64,000 nucleotides of DNA from assembly GCF_001523745.2 (NCBI RefSeq), contig NZ_CP013386.1:1178001-1242000 (forward strand). The letters are read 5' to 3'. This DNA is from Burkholderia mayonis (GTDB lineage: Bacteria > Pseudomonadota > Gammaproteobacteria > Burkholderiales > Burkholderiaceae). The notes below the pieces were generated by a model. The model was given only the letters and a program-made list of their open reading frames with translations, did not search any database and was not told the DNA's origin. The position numbers were made by a program, and so were the translations under genes. Shown here one piece after another: positions 18,112 to 29,591 of this stretch (positions within the stretch are counted from its first letter, which is position 1; the number at the start of each line of letters is the position of its first letter).

Positions 18112-19167
18112 ATGCGGACGTTGCAGTTGAATCAAGCCATCCTCGGATGGAGACGGCTGCCGGCGCTTTTGCTGTGCGCGGCAGCGCTGTTGTCCGTCCA
18201 ATCCGCCGCCTTCGCGCAGCAGCCCGACGACCCCGTGGCCACCCCGCGCTCCGCCGCCGAGTGGCTCGATCGCATCCAGCAGGCCGCGCAGCAGCAGAAC
18301 TACGAAGGGACGTTCGTCTATCAGCGCGGCGCGTACGTGCAATCGTCGCGAATCGTCCATCTTGCGTCGAAGGGCGACGGCGAATACGAGCGGGTCGAAA
18401 GCCTCGACGGCAAGCCGCGCACGCTGCTGCGCCACAACGACGATCTCTACACGTTCGTGCCCGAGCGGCGGCTTTGCGTCGTCGAGCGCCGCCAGAACAA
18501 GGATTCGTTCCCCGCGCTGCTTGGCGCGAGCGGCGAGCAGGTCCTGTCGGTCTACGAGCCGAAGTCGCTCGGCCGCGACCGCGTCGCGGGCCTCGACGCG
18601 CAGGTCGTCGAGCTCGTGCCGAAGGATGCGTACCGCTTCGCGTACAAGCTGTGGACCGACGCGAAGACGGGGCTTCTGCTGCGTTCGCAGACGCTCGACG
18701 CCGACGATCACGTGCTCGAGCAGATCGCATTTTCGCAATTGCAGCTCGGCGCCGCGGCGCCGAGCCAGAAGACTGCGATCGCGGCCGGCATGCGCAATCT
18801 CGGCGGCTGGACCGTCGTTCGGCCGCCCGTCGCGCCGATCGACATCGAGGCGCAGGGCTGGCAGATCGCGCCGACCGTCGCGGGCTTCCGAAAGATCCGC
18901 GAGGTGCGCCGCCCGATGGCCGCGCGCGACGCGAGTGATCCGCCGATTCCCGTCGATCAGGCCGTCTTCACCGACGGTCTCGCGACGATTTCGGTCTTCA
19001 TCGAGCCCGCCGAAAAGAACAGCCGCAAGGAAGGGGCGGGCAGCACGGGCGCGACGCACGTGCTCGTCAAGCGCCGCGGCGATTTCTGGATCACCGTTCT
19101 TGGCGAGGCGCCGCCCGCGACGTTGCAGCAGTTCGCATCTGCCATAGAATACAAGGCTTCCAAGTAA
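18112..19167 (+). CDS. rseB: Sigma-E regulatory lipoprotein-binding protein RseB (MucB)
   Basis: This periplasmic protein binds RseA and shields it from cleavage, sensing mislocalised lipoproteins or LPS. The 351-residue product has a Sec signal peptide ending AAFAQQPDD, then the MucB/RseB N-terminal domain (EWLDRIQQAAQQQNYEGTFV, SRIVHLASKGDGEYERVESL), and the C-terminal domain (GWQIAPTVAGFRK, AVFTDGLATISVFIEP). It lies five bases after rseA and 16 bases before mucD, in the rpoE operon. Confidence 0.94.
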   Translation: MRTLQLNQAILGWRRLPALLLCAAALLSVQSAAFAQQPDDPVATPRSAAEWLDRIQQAAQQQNYEGTFVYQRGAYVQSSRIVHLASKGDGEYERVESLDGKPRTLLRHNDDLYTFVPERRLCVVERRQNKDSFPALLGASGEQVLSVYEPKSLGRDRVAGLDAQVVELVPKDAYRFAYKLWTDAKTGLLLRSQTLDADDHVLEQIAFSQLQLGAAAPSQKTAIAAGMRNLGGWTVVRPPVAPIDIEAQGWQIAPTVAGFRKIREVRRPMAARDASDPPIPVDQAVFTDGLATISVFIEPAEKNSRKEGAGSTGATHVLVKRRGDFWITVLGEAPPATLQQFASAIEYKASK

Positions 19168-19183
19168 CCCTTCGGCTTCCGAC

Positions 19184-20692
19184 ATGATGAAACTCTCGCT
19201 GCGCACCTGGCTCGTCGCCGCAGCGGTGGCGGCCTCTGCGCCGTTTGCCGCGCAATCGGCGACGGCGGCTCCGAATGCTACGACCGCGCCCGCCGCAACG
19301 GGCGCCGCGCCCGCGCCGCGCGCGGGGTTGCCCGATTTCGCGGACCTCGTCGAGAAAGTCGGCCCGGCGGTCGTCAACATCCGGACCACGGCGAACGTGC
19401 CGGCCGATACGCGCGGCGCGCTGCCGCCCGGCCTCGACAACGGTGACATGTCGGAATTCTTTCGCCGCTTCTTCGGCATCCCGCTGCCGCAGCCGCCCGG
19501 CGGGCAGAAGAACGCGCCGAGCACGCCCGATGCGCCCGACACGGAGCAGAACCGAGGCGTCGGCTCTGGCTTCATCCTGTCGGCCGACGGCTACGTGATG
19601 ACGAATGCGCACGTTGTCGACGACGCGGACACGATCTACGTGACGCTCACCGACAAGCGCGAGTTCAAGGCGAAGCTGATCGGTGTCGACGAGCGCACGG
19701 ACGTCGCGATCGTGAAGATCAGTGCGTCGAACCTGCCGACCGTCGCGATCGGCGATTCGAACAAGGTGCGCGTCGGCGAATGGGTCGTCGCGATCGGTTC
19801 GCCGTTCGGCCTCGACAACACGGTGACGGCCGGCATCGTCAGCGCGAAGGGCCGCAACACCGGTGATTACCTGCCGTTCATCCAGACCGACGTCGCCGTC
19901 AACCCCGGCAATTCGGGCGGCCCGCTTATCAACATGCAGGGCGAGGTGATCGGCATCAACTCGCAGATCTACAGCCGCACGGGCGGCTTCATGGGCATCT
20001 CGTTCGCGATTCCGATCGACGAGGCGATGCGCGTCGCCGACCAGTTGAAGGCGTCGGGCAAGGTGACGCGCGGCCGGATCGCGGTCGCGATCGGCGAGGT
20101 GACGAAGGAGGTCGCCGACTCGATCGGCTTGCCGAAGGCGGAGGGCGCGCTGGTGAGCAGCGTCGAGCCGGGCGGTCCCGCGGATCGCGCGGGCCTGCAG
20201 CCGGGCGACATCATCCTGAAGTTCAACGGCCGTCCGGTCGAAACGGCGTCGGATCTGCCGCGGATGGTCGGCGACACAAAGCCGGGTGCGAAGGCGACGG
20301 TGACGGTATGGCGAAAGGGGCAGTCGCGCGATCTGCCGATCACAATCGCCGAATTCCCGACTGACAAGGCCGCGAAGACCGACAGCCGCCAGGCGCCGCA
20401 GCAGAAGCCGCGCAGCAACGCACTCGGCCTGACGGTCAGCGACCTGTTGCCCGACCAGTTGAAGACGCTCAAGCTGCGCAACGGCGTGCAGATCGATGCG
20501 GTCGACGGCCCGGCCGCACGCGCGGGCCTGCAGCGCGGCGACATCGTGCTGCGCGTAGGCGACGTCGATATCACGAGCGCGAAGCAGTTCGTCGACGTGA
20601 CGTCGAAGCTCGATCCGCAGCGCGCGGTCGCGGTGCTCGTGCGGCGCGGCGACAACACGCAGTTCATCCCGATCCGGCCGCGCCAGAAGTGA
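19184..20692 (+). CDS. mucD: Periplasmic serine protease MucD (DegP/HtrA family)
   Basis: This periplasmic chaperone-protease degrades misfolded envelope proteins. The 502-residue protein has a signal peptide (ends near AQSATA), a low-complexity Ala/Pro/Thr linker and a trypsin-like domain with His143 (MTNAHVV), Asp173 (ERTDVAIVKI) and Ser244 (NPGNSGGPLIN). Two PDZ domains follow (about 285-375 and 410-500, with GPADRAGLQPGD and GPAARAGLQRGD). As the fourth gene of the rpoE operon it corresponds to AlgW/MucD-type HtrA. Its TGA overlaps the GTG of the next gene. Confidence 0.95.
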   Translation: MMKLSLRTWLVAAAVAASAPFAAQSATAAPNATTAPAATGAAPAPRAGLPDFADLVEKVGPAVVNIRTTANVPADTRGALPPGLDNGDMSEFFRRFFGIPLPQPPGGQKNAPSTPDAPDTEQNRGVGSGFILSADGYVMTNAHVVDDADTIYVTLTDKREFKAKLIGVDERTDVAIVKISASNLPTVAIGDSNKVRVGEWVVAIGSPFGLDNTVTAGIVSAKGRNTGDYLPFIQTDVAVNPGNSGGPLINMQGEVIGINSQIYSRTGGFMGISFAIPIDEAMRVADQLKASGKVTRGRIAVAIGEVTKEVADSIGLPKAEGALVSSVEPGGPADRAGLQPGDIILKFNGRPVETASDLPRMVGDTKPGAKATVTVWRKGQSRDLPITIAEFPTDKAAKTDSRQAPQQKPRSNALGLTVSDLLPDQLKTLKLRNGVQIDAVDGPAARAGLQRGDIVLRVGDVDITSAKQFVDVTSKLDPQRAVAVLVRRGDNTQFIPIRPRQK

Positions 20693-20943
20693 GCTCCACC
20701 GCGCGCTTCACGCTGTACGGCCGCGGCTGGTGCCATTTGTGCGACGACATGCGCGACGCGCTCGCGCCCGTCGCGGCCGAATGCTCGGCAGGCGTCGACT
20801 ACGTCGACATCGACGCGGATCCGGCGCTCGTCGCGCGCTATGACGAGGACGTGCCGGTGCTGCTGCTCGACGGCGTCGAGGTGTGCCGGCATCGCTTCGA
20901 CGATGCTCGGGTCAGGGCGGCGCTCGCGTGGCGTGGGCGCTGA
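20689..20943 (+). CDS. Glutaredoxin-like thiol protein (DUF836)
   Basis: This 84-residue thioredoxin-fold protein has the redox motif CHLC (Cys15, Cys18) after a short beta strand (ARFTLYGRGW) and the cis-Pro segment EDVPVLLLDG typical of glutaredoxin-like proteins. It starts at GTG 20689, overlapping the mucD stop as GTGA, so translation is probably coupled. No signal peptide is present, so it should act in the cytosol. Its partner is unknown. A short GC-rich hairpin (GCCCC/GGGGC) at 21054-21067 with a TTTT run lies downstream, before lepA. Confidence 0.85.
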   Translation: MSSTARFTLYGRGWCHLCDDMRDALAPVAAECSAGVDYVDIDADPALVARYDEDVPVLLLDGVEVCRHRFDDARVRAALAWRGR

Positions 20944-21156
20944 ACGAAAAACGGCGCGCCGCTCGCACCGGCGCAAGCCTGTGGCTTCCCACGGCCGTTG
21001 AGCGGCCGAGCCGCGCCGGGTGGGCCACGGCACGCCCGAGCGTCCAAAATGCCGCCCCTGACGGGGCTTTTCGGCTAAAATAGGCCGTTTTTTCACCGAC
21101 TTACAAGGCGTGCTCCGCAGTCGTCGAGCGCGCCTTTTTCGCTTGATCGGCACTGA

Positions 21157-22950
<1,794 letters not shown>

Positions 22951-22965
22951 CAGGACTGATCCTTT

Positions 22966-23859
22966 ATGAATTTTGCGCTGATTCTTTTTGTGCTCGTCGT
23001 TTTGACGGGCATTGCGTGGGTGTTGGACAAGCTGTTTTTCCTGCCGCAGCGGAAGAAGGCGGCGGACGCGGCGGTCGCCGAGTTCGAGCGCCAGCAGGAG
23101 CGGATCGGCGAGCGCTTCGCCGACGAGAACGCGCCGCAGACGCGTGCGCGTCTGCGTGAAGAGAAACTGCGCCAGCCATGGTGGCTCGAATACACCGCGA
23201 GCTTCTTCCCGGTGATCCTCGTCGTGTTCGTCGTACGCTCGTTCATCGTCGAGCCGTTCAAGATTCCGTCGGGCTCGATGGTGCCGACGCTCCTCGTCGG
23301 CGATTTCATCCTCGTCAACAAGTTCGACTACGGCCTGCGCCTGCCGATCACGAATCAGAAGATCACCGAAGGCCGTCCGCTCCAGCGCGGCGACGTCGTC
23401 GTGTTCCGCTATCCGAAGGACGAATCGGTCGATTACATCAAGCGCGTGATCGGCCTGCCGGGCGACACGGTCGCGTATCAGGACAAGAAGCTGACGATCA
23501 ACGGCCAGCCGGTGCCCGAGGCGCAGCTGCCCGACTACTTCGACGAAGAGCGGATGAACTATGCGAAGCAGTTCGAGGAAACGCTCGGCGCGCGCAAGAA
23601 CGCGATCCTGAACAATCCGGCGGTGCCGCCGTTCGTGATGGGCGCGGACGATTATCCGTATCGCGACAACTGCCAGTACGACAGCCGCGGCGTCGTCTGC
23701 AAGGTGCCGCCCGGCCACTACTTCATGATGGGTGACAACCGCGACAACAGTGCCGACAGCCGCTATTGGGGCTTCGTGCCGGACAAGAACATCGTCGGTC
23801 GCGCGTTCTTCATCTGGATGAACTTCAGCGAACTGAAACGCATCGGCTCGTTCAACTAG
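22966..23859 (+). CDS. lepB: Signal peptidase I (LepB)
   Basis: LepB cleaves Sec and Tat signal peptides on the periplasmic face. The 297 residues contain two N-terminal membrane segments (about 2-26 and 80-95). The Ser/Lys dyad is Ser104 (IPSGSMVPTLLVGD) and Lys159 (DYIKRVIGLPGDTV), and later boxes include GDNRDNSADSRYWGFVP. It lies directly after lepA and before rnc, as in many proteobacteria. Confidence 0.97.
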   Translation: MNFALILFVLVVLTGIAWVLDKLFFLPQRKKAADAAVAEFERQQERIGERFADENAPQTRARLREEKLRQPWWLEYTASFFPVILVVFVVRSFIVEPFKIPSGSMVPTLLVGDFILVNKFDYGLRLPITNQKITEGRPLQRGDVVVFRYPKDESVDYIKRVIGLPGDTVAYQDKKLTINGQPVPEAQLPDYFDEERMNYAKQFEETLGARKNAILNNPAVPPFVMGADDYPYRDNCQYDSRGVVCKVPPGHYFMMGDNRDNSADSRYWGFVPDKNIVGRAFFIWMNFSELKRIGSFN

Positions 23860-23876
23860 GCCGTGCTTCGAACGTT

Positions 23877-23911
23877 GCAACACGCCGCGCGCGGGCTGCG
23901 CGGCGTGTTGC
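23877..23911 (+). promoter_or_regulatory. 14-bp GC-rich hairpin in the lepB-rnc gap, possible RNase III site
   Basis: A perfect 14-bp stem pairs 23877-23890 with 23898-23911 around a 7-base loop. No T-run follows, so it does not look like a simple terminator. It ends 100 bases before the rnc ATG. In E. coli RNase III cuts a stem-loop in its own leader and lowers its own expression; the same control here is inferred from position only. Confidence 0.5.
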
Positions 23912-24011
23912 CGAATGACTTCAAGAGCCGGCGGCAACACCGCCTCGTCACGCCTTTTCGCGCCCGGCTGCGTTTCCCGGCCGAAGCGGCGCCCGCGTTA
24001 TACTCCTGTCC

Positions 24012-25475
24012 ATGCCCTTATCCCAGTTGGAAAGCCGGCTGCGCTACGAATTTCGCAATGCGGAATTATTGCGCCAGGCTTTGACCCATCGTAGTCATAG
24101 CGCCACGCATAACGAACGGCTCGAGTTTCTCGGCGATTCCGTTCTGAATTGCGCGGTGGCTGCCCTTTTGTTTCAGCGCTTCAGCAAGTTGGACGAGGGC
24201 GACTTGTCGCGCGTGCGGGCGAACCTCGTCAAGCAGCAGTCGCTCTACGAAATTGCTCAGGCCCTCAATATCTCCGACGGCTTGCGGCTCGGCGAGGGCG
24301 AACTGCGCAGCGGCGGGTTCCGAAGACCGTCGATCCTCGCGGACGCATTCGAAGCCATCATCGGGGCGGTGTTCCTCGATGGCGGCTTCGAAGCCGCCCA
24401 AGGGGTCATCAAGCGGCTCTACATCCCGATTCTCGACCATATCGATCCGCGAACGCTCGGCAAGGACGCGAAGACGCTGCTGCAGGAGTATTTGCAGGGC
24501 CACAAGATCGCGCTGCCGACCTATACCGTCGTCGCGACGCATGGTGCGGCGCACAATCAGCAATTCGAAGTCGAATGCACGGTGCCGAAGCTGGACGTGA
24601 AGGTGTCCGGCTCCGGCGCGAGCCGCCGCGCGGCCGAGCAGGCCGCCGCGAAGAAGGCGCTCGACGAGGTGCTGGCAGCTGCGCCGATGCTCGCCGCAAA
24701 GCCGAAGCGCTCGAAGAGCGCGCGCGGCGCGAAGCATGTGGAGCCGGAGATCGTGCCGGGCGTGAAGGGCGTGCAGGAGGCGCTCGATTTGCGTTCGCCG
24801 GATCGCAAGGAACGCGGCGCGAACCGCGTGGCGAGCGAGGAAGCGAAGGGAGCGGACCCGAAAGCCGTCGACGCGAAGCCGGGCGACGCAAGACCGGCCG
24901 ACGTGAATGCGGCCGAGTCGAAGCCGGAGGATCCGAAGGCCGTCGAAGCGCGCTCCATCGAAGCGAAAGTGCCTGCCGAGTCGAAATCTGCCGAGATGAA
25001 AACCGTCGAAGCGAGGTCCGGTGCGCATGCGAGCGCCGCTTCGTCCGACGGGCCCGCGCAGGCTGACGATGCGGCCGCTCGTGCGCCCGCTGCTGCGCCC
25101 GTCGCGGTCATCCGCGCGGCGCATGTCGAGCACTCGGCCGACAAGGCCGAGCCGCGCGCGGCAAAGTCGGCCGACAAGCCCGCTTCGGCAGCGGACAAAG
25201 CGGACAAGCCCTTGTCGGACAAGGCGCCGGAAAAAGGCCCGGACAAGGCGCAGGCACTGGACAAGGCGCAGGTCCAGGAACCCGAGCAGGCGCAGGACAA
25301 GTCGTCCGATCCTGTTTCTGCGAAGGCGTCCGACAAGGCGCTGGATAAGCCCGACGCCGCCGCGGGGCTGGCCGACCGGTCGCCGCGCGCCCGCGACGCA
25401 TCGCTCGCGCCGCCGTCCGCAGCCGAGCCCGATCTGGCCGCCGCGCCCGTGCGCGTCGCCGATGCAGGTCATTGA
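24012..25475 (+). CDS. rnc: Ribonuclease III with long C-terminal extension
   Basis: RNase III cleaves double-stranded RNA, including rRNA precursors. Residues 1-225 are canonical: the signature [17 protein letters not shown] (34-50), the second acidic site in [16 protein letters not shown], and a dsRBD (about 155-222) with [21 protein letters not shown]. The protein then continues for about 262 residues of low-complexity Ala/Lys/Asp/Pro sequence with many DKA, AKP and ADK units, giving 487 residues against the usual 220-260. The frame stays open and the codon bias remains GC-rich, so the tail is probably translated. It is followed by era, 69 bases downstream. Confidence 0.94.
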   Translation: MPLSQLESRLRYEFRNAELLRQALTHRSHSATHNERLEFLGDSVLNCAVAALLFQRFSKLDEGDLSRVRANLVKQQSLYEIAQALNISDGLRLGEGELRSGGFRRPSILADAFEAIIGAVFLDGGFEAAQGVIKRLYIPILDHIDPRTLGKDAKTLLQEYLQGHKIALPTYTVVATHGAAHNQQFEVECTVPKLDVKVSGSGASRRAAEQAAAKKALDEVLAAAPMLAAKPKRSKSARGAKHVEPEIVPGVKGVQEALDLRSPDRKERGANRVASEEAKGADPKAVDAKPGDARPADVNAAESKPEDPKAVEARSIEAKVPAESKSAEMKTVEARSGAHASAASSDGPAQADDAAARAPAAAPVAVIRAAHVEHSADKAEPRAAKSADKPASAADKADKPLSDKAPEKGPDKAQALDKAQVQEPEQAQDKSSDPVSAKASDKALDKPDAAAGLADRSPRARDASLAPPSAAEPDLAAAPVRVADAGH

Positions 25476-25544
25476 CATCGTCCCAATCGACATCGCGGCC
25501 GCGCACGGATGTGCGGCCGCTTCCGAACCCAGCAGCAACCTGAT

Positions 25545-26444
25545 ATGAACGCACCCGCTCCCACCGGTTTCCGTTGCGGCATGATCGCGATCGTCGGTCG
25601 TCCGAACGTTGGCAAGTCGACGCTGATGAACGCGCTCGTCGGCCAGAAGATCAGCATCACGTCGCGCAAGGCGCAGACGACCCGCCACCGGATCACCGGT
25701 ATCCGTACGCTCGACGACGCGCAGTACATCTTCGTCGACACGCCCGGCTTCCAGACGCGCCACAGCACGGCGCTCAACCGGTCGCTGAACCGCGCGGTGA
25801 CGTCGACGCTGACGTCGGTCGACGCGATCCTGTTCGTGATCGAGGCGGGCCGCTTCGGCCCCGACGACCAGAAGGTGCTCGACCTGATTCCGCCCGGCAC
25901 GCCGACGCTCCTCGTCGCAAACAAGCTCGACCGCGTGTCGGACAAGGACACGCTGTATCCGTTCTTCCAGAAGATGGGCGCGCTGCGCGAGTTCGCGGAG
26001 ATCGTGCCGCTGTCCGCGAAGCATCCGGAAGACATCCTCCGGCTGACGGACACGATCAAGCCGTATCTGCCGGAAGGCGAGCCGATCTACGGCGAAGACG
26101 ACCTGACCGACCGCAGCTCGCGTTTCCTCGCGGCCGAGATCCTGCGTGAGAAGGTGTTCCGCTGGACGGGCGACGAGCTGCCGTACACGAGCACCGTCGT
26201 CATCGACAAGTTCGAGGAGGAGGGGCGCCTCACGCGCGTGTTCGCGACGATCCTCGTCGAGCGCGATTCGCACAAGGCGATGGTGATCGGCAAGAAGGGC
26301 GCGAAGCTCAAGCAGATCAGCACCGAGGCGCGGCAGGACATGGAGAAGCTGTTCGACGGCCCCGTCTATCTCGAGACCTTCGTCAAGGTGAGGAGCGGCT
26401 GGGCCGACAACGAAGCGGGGCTGCGCGCCTATGGGTACGAATGA
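25545..26444 (+). CDS. era: GTPase Era
   Basis: Era is a GTPase that binds 16S rRNA and aids 30S assembly. The 299-residue protein has the G1 motif [19 protein letters not shown], the G3 motif VDTPGFQ, the G4 motif NKLDRV, and a C-terminal KH domain ([20 protein letters not shown]). The start at 25545 ([10 protein letters not shown]) was chosen over an upstream ATG at 25509. recO overlaps its 3' end by 14 bases in another frame, as in the common rnc-era-recO operon. Confidence 0.97.
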   Translation: MNAPAPTGFRCGMIAIVGRPNVGKSTLMNALVGQKISITSRKAQTTRHRITGIRTLDDAQYIFVDTPGFQTRHSTALNRSLNRAVTSTLTSVDAILFVIEAGRFGPDDQKVLDLIPPGTPTLLVANKLDRVSDKDTLYPFFQKMGALREFAEIVPLSAKHPEDILRLTDTIKPYLPEGEPIYGEDDLTDRSSRFLAAEILREKVFRWTGDELPYTSTVVIDKFEEEGRLTRVFATILVERDSHKAMVIGKKGAKLKQISTEARQDMEKLFDGPVYLETFVKVRSGWADNEAGLRAYGYE

Positions 26445-27282
26445 CGGAACGTCCGATGTCGGGATGACCGACGAGGTCGACGCCGACCCGCAACCGCCGG
26501 CCGCGCAGCCCGTGCCGGCCACCGACAAGCCGCTGCGCAAGCCGCGCCGCGCCGCCGCGCGTACCTCCGAGTTCCGGATCGCCGAGCAGCCGGCGTTCGT
26601 GCTGCACAGCCATCCGTATCGCGAGACGAGCCTCGTCGTCGACGTGCTGACGCGCGATCACGGCCGCATCGCGCTCGTCGCGAAGGGCGCGAAGCGCCCG
26701 CATTCGGCGCTGCGCGGCGTGCTGCAGACGTTCCAGCCGCTGTCGCTGTCGTGGTCCGGCAAGTCCGAGCTGCGCACGCTGACGGGCGCCGAATGGGTGG
26801 GCGGCATGCTGCCCCTCGCGGGCGACGCGCTGTTGTGCGGCTTCTACGTGAACGAGCTGCTCGTCAAGTTCTGCGCGCGCGAGGATCCGCATCCTCCGCT
26901 CTTCAAGCACTATCTCGTCACGCTCACGCGCCTCGCGCACGGCGAGCCGCCCGTGCAGGTGTTGCGTTCGTTCGAGCGCGTGCTGCTGCGCGAGACGGGC
27001 TATGCGATGTCGCTCAAGCGCACGGTCGCGCGGCGCTCGGTCGAGCCCGACAAGCTCTACGTGTTCGATCCGGAGCGCGGCGTGCGCGACGCGGGCGACG
27101 ACATACCGTCGCACTGGCCGGTGATCGCGGGCCAGACGTTGCTCGACATGGAAGAGGACGATTACCATCGGGCGCAGACCGTCGCGCAAAGCAAGACGCT
27201 GATGCGCTTCCTGCTCAACACCTATCTGGGCGGCACGCCGCTCGCCACGCGTCAGATCCTGATCGACCTGCAAAACCTATGA
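26431..27282 (+). CDS. recO: DNA repair protein RecO
   Basis: RecO loads RecA at gaps with RecF and RecR. The protein is 283 residues, with a non-conserved leader of about 45 residues rich in Ala, Pro and Asp. The OB fold follows ([40 protein letters not shown]), then the helical C-terminal domain ending [11 protein letters not shown]. The long leader might mean that a later start is used, but no good internal ATG precedes the domain other than at codon 12. It overlaps era by 14 bases and its TGA overlaps the pdxJ ATG. Confidence 0.93.
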   Translation: MGTNDGTSDVGMTDEVDADPQPPAAQPVPATDKPLRKPRRAAARTSEFRIAEQPAFVLHSHPYRETSLVVDVLTRDHGRIALVAKGAKRPHSALRGVLQTFQPLSLSWSGKSELRTLTGAEWVGGMLPLAGDALLCGFYVNELLVKFCAREDPHPPLFKHYLVTLTRLAHGEPPVQVLRSFERVLLRETGYAMSLKRTVARRSVEPDKLYVFDPERGVRDAGDDIPSHWPVIAGQTLLDMEEDDYHRAQTVAQSKTLMRFLLNTYLGGTPLATRQILIDLQNL

Positions 27283-28052
27283 GCTTCTTCCTGACCTCGC
27301 CGACCGCCATCGAACTGGGCGTCAACATCGACCACGTCGCGACGCTGCGCAACGCGCGCGGCACCGCGTATCCGGATCCCGTGCGCGCGGCGCTCGCCGC
27401 CGAGGACGCGGGCGCCGACGCGATCACGCTGCATCTGCGCGAAGACCGCCGGCACATCGTCGACGCGGACGTGCGCATGCTGCGTCCGCTCCTGAAGACG
27501 CGGATGAACCTCGAATGCGCGGTGACGCCGGAGATGCTCGACATCGCGTGCGAGATCCGTCCGCACGACGCGTGCCTTGTGCCGGAGAAGCGCTCGGAGC
27601 TGACGACGGAAGGCGGCCTCGACGTCGTCGGCCATTTCGATGCGGTGCGTGCCGCATGCAAGCAGCTCGCGGACGTCGGCGTGCGCGTGTCGCTCTTCAT
27701 CGATCCGGACGACGCGCAGATCCGCGCCGCGCACGAGACGGGCGCGCCCGTGATCGAGCTGCACACGGGGCGCTACGCGGACGCGCACGACGAGGCCGAG
27801 CAGCAGCGCGAGTTCGAGCGGATCGCGGCGAGTGTCGACGCGGGCATCGCGCTCGGGCTGAAGGTGAACGCGGGCCACGGGCTCCACTACACGAACGTGC
27901 AGGCGATCGCCGCGCTGCCCGGCATCGCCGAGCTGAACATCGGCCACGCTATCGTCGCGCACGCGGTGTTCGCCGGCTGGGACAACGCGGTGCGCGAGAT
28001 GAAGGCGATCATGGTCGCGGCGCGCGTCGCCGCGCTGCACGGCGGCCGCTGA
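27279..28052 (+). CDS. pdxJ: Pyridoxine 5'-phosphate synthase (PdxJ)
   Basis: PdxJ condenses 1-deoxyxylulose-5-phosphate with 3-amino-2-oxopropyl phosphate to form pyridoxine phosphate. The 257-residue TIM-barrel protein shows [32 protein letters not shown] and the late motifs [13 protein letters not shown] and [14 protein letters not shown]. It overlaps recO by four bases and is followed by acpS after five bases, as in E. coli. pdxY at 57806-58669 covers salvage of the same cofactor. Confidence 0.97.
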   Translation: MSFFLTSPTAIELGVNIDHVATLRNARGTAYPDPVRAALAAEDAGADAITLHLREDRRHIVDADVRMLRPLLKTRMNLECAVTPEMLDIACEIRPHDACLVPEKRSELTTEGGLDVVGHFDAVRAACKQLADVGVRVSLFIDPDDAQIRAAHETGAPVIELHTGRYADAHDEAEQQREFERIAASVDAGIALGLKVNAGHGLHYTNVQAIAALPGIAELNIGHAIVAHAVFAGWDNAVREMKAIMVAARVAALHGGR

Positions 28053-28057
28053 CGCGC

Positions 28058-28489
28058 ATGGCGATCTACGGCATCGGCACCGACCTCGTTCAGGTGAGCC
28101 GCGTCGCCGCCGTGCTCGAGCGCACGGACGGCCGCTTTGCCGAGAAGGTGCTCGGCCCCGACGAGCTGCATGTCTTTCATGCACGGCGCGCGCGCTCGGA
28201 GGCGCGCGGCATCGCGTTTCTCGCGACGCGCTTTTCCGCGAAGGAAGCATTTTCGAAGGCGATTGGCCTCGGCATGCACTGGCCGATGACGTGGCGCGCG
28301 CTGCAAACGCTCAACAGGCCGAGCGGCGAGCCGTACGTCGTCGCGTCGGGCGAGCTCGCCGCATGGCTCGACGCGCGCCGCATCACCGCGCGCGTGACGG
28401 TCAGCGACGAGCGCGACTACGCGGTGACGTTCGTCGTCGCCGAGGCGCCCGACGATGTCGTCGCCGCGCGCTCGGGCGCCGCTTCCTGA
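28058..28489 (+). CDS. acpS: Holo-ACP synthase (AcpS)
   Basis: AcpS transfers 4'-phosphopantetheine from CoA to Ser37 of ACP, which is encoded upstream in this window. The 143-residue protein has the opening motif [14 protein letters not shown] with the metal-binding Asp and the motif [13 protein letters not shown] with the second acidic residue. The last 15 or so residues, rich in Ala, are an unconserved extension. It lies five bases after pdxJ. Confidence 0.96.
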   Translation: MAIYGIGTDLVQVSRVAAVLERTDGRFAEKVLGPDELHVFHARRARSEARGIAFLATRFSAKEAFSKAIGLGMHWPMTWRALQTLNRPSGEPYVVASGELAAWLDARRITARVTVSDERDYAVTFVVAEAPDDVVAARSGAAS

Positions 28490-28516
28490 TCCATTCTCCG
28501 CAAGGACGCTGATTCG

Positions 28517-29545
28517 ATGAAACTGACCCCCGGTCCGGTAATGCTCGACGTCGCCGGCACGACGCTCACGCGCGACGACGCGCGCCGTCTCGCGCACCCG
28601 CAAACGGGTGGCGTGATCCTGTTCGCGCGCCACTTCGAGAGCCGCGCGCAGCTCGTCGCGCTGACCGACGCGATCCGCTCGATCCGCGACGACATCCTGA
28701 TCGCGGTCGACCAAGAAGGCGGGCGCGTGCAGCGCTTTCGCACCGACGGCTTCACGGTGTTGCCGGCGATGCGCCGGCTCGGCGAGCTATGGGACAAGGA
28801 CGTGCTGCACGCGACGAAGGCGGCGACCGCGGTCGGCTACGTGCTCGCGTCCGAGCTGCGTGCGTGCGGCGTCGACATGAGCTTCACGCCCGTGCTCGAT
28901 CTCGATTACGGCCGCTCGAAGGTGATCGGCGATCGCGCGTTCCATCGCGATCCGCGCGTCGTCGCGCTGCTCGCGAAGAGCCTCAACCACGGGCTCGCGC
29001 TCGCCGGAATGGCGAACTGCGGCAAGCATTTTCCCGGCCACGGTCATGCGGAAGCCGACTCGCACGTTGCACTGCCGACCGATGACCGTCCGCTCGACGA
29101 GATCCTCGCGAACGACGTCGCGCCGTACGACTGGCTCGGGCTGTCGCTCGCGGCCGTCATTCCGGCGCACGTGATCTACACGCAGGTCGATTCGAAGCCG
29201 GCGGGCTTTTCGCGCGTGTGGCTGCAGGACGTGCTGCGCGGCCGGCTGCGCTTTCCGGGCGCGGTGTTCAGCGACGATCTGTCGATGGAGGCGGCGCGCG
29301 AAGGCGGCACGCTCGCGCAGGCGGCGCAGGCTGCGCTCGAAGCGGGCTGCGACATGGTGCTGATCTGCAATCAGCCGGACGCCGCGGAACGTGTGCTGGA
29401 CGAACTGCGTGCGACGACGTCGCGCGAATCGCTGCAGCGGATCAAACAAATGCGGCCGCGCGGCAAGGCGCTCGAGTGGAGCAGGCTGATGCGCGAGCCG
29501 CGCTATCTGCGCGCGCAGGAACTCCTGCGCAGCACGTTCGCGTAA
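28517..29545 (+). CDS. nagZ: Beta-N-acetylhexosaminidase NagZ
   Basis: This cytosolic GH3 enzyme removes GlcNAc from anhydro-muropeptides in peptidoglycan recycling. Its products can signal beta-lactamase induction in species with AmpR. The 342-residue protein has the substrate motif VDQEGGRVQRFR, the catalytic histidine loop KHFPGHGHAEADSHVALP, and the nucleophile region VFSDDLSMEAA (Asp253/254). It has no signal peptide. It ends the lepA-to-nagZ run and converges on the regulator at 29592. Confidence 0.95.
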   Translation: MKLTPGPVMLDVAGTTLTRDDARRLAHPQTGGVILFARHFESRAQLVALTDAIRSIRDDILIAVDQEGGRVQRFRTDGFTVLPAMRRLGELWDKDVLHATKAATAVGYVLASELRACGVDMSFTPVLDLDYGRSKVIGDRAFHRDPRVVALLAKSLNHGLALAGMANCGKHFPGHGHAEADSHVALPTDDRPLDEILANDVAPYDWLGLSLAAVIPAHVIYTQVDSKPAGFSRVWLQDVLRGRLRFPGAVFSDDLSMEAAREGGTLAQAAQAALEAGCDMVLICNQPDAAERVLDELRATTSRESLQRIKQMRPRGKALEWSRLMREPRYLRAQELLRSTFA

Positions 29546-29559
29546 CGCGGACGGGCGAG

Positions 29560-29582
29560 GAGGGCGGCGCGCAGCCGCCCTC
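29560..29582. terminator. GC-rich stem-loop between convergent nagZ and regulator
   Basis: GAGGGCGGC and GCCGCCCTC pair as a 9-bp stem around GCGCA. No T-run follows on either strand. It lies between two convergent genes only 46 bases apart, so it may still serve as an end or stabiliser of both transcripts. Confidence 0.4.
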
Positions 29583-29591
29583 GCGTCGACG

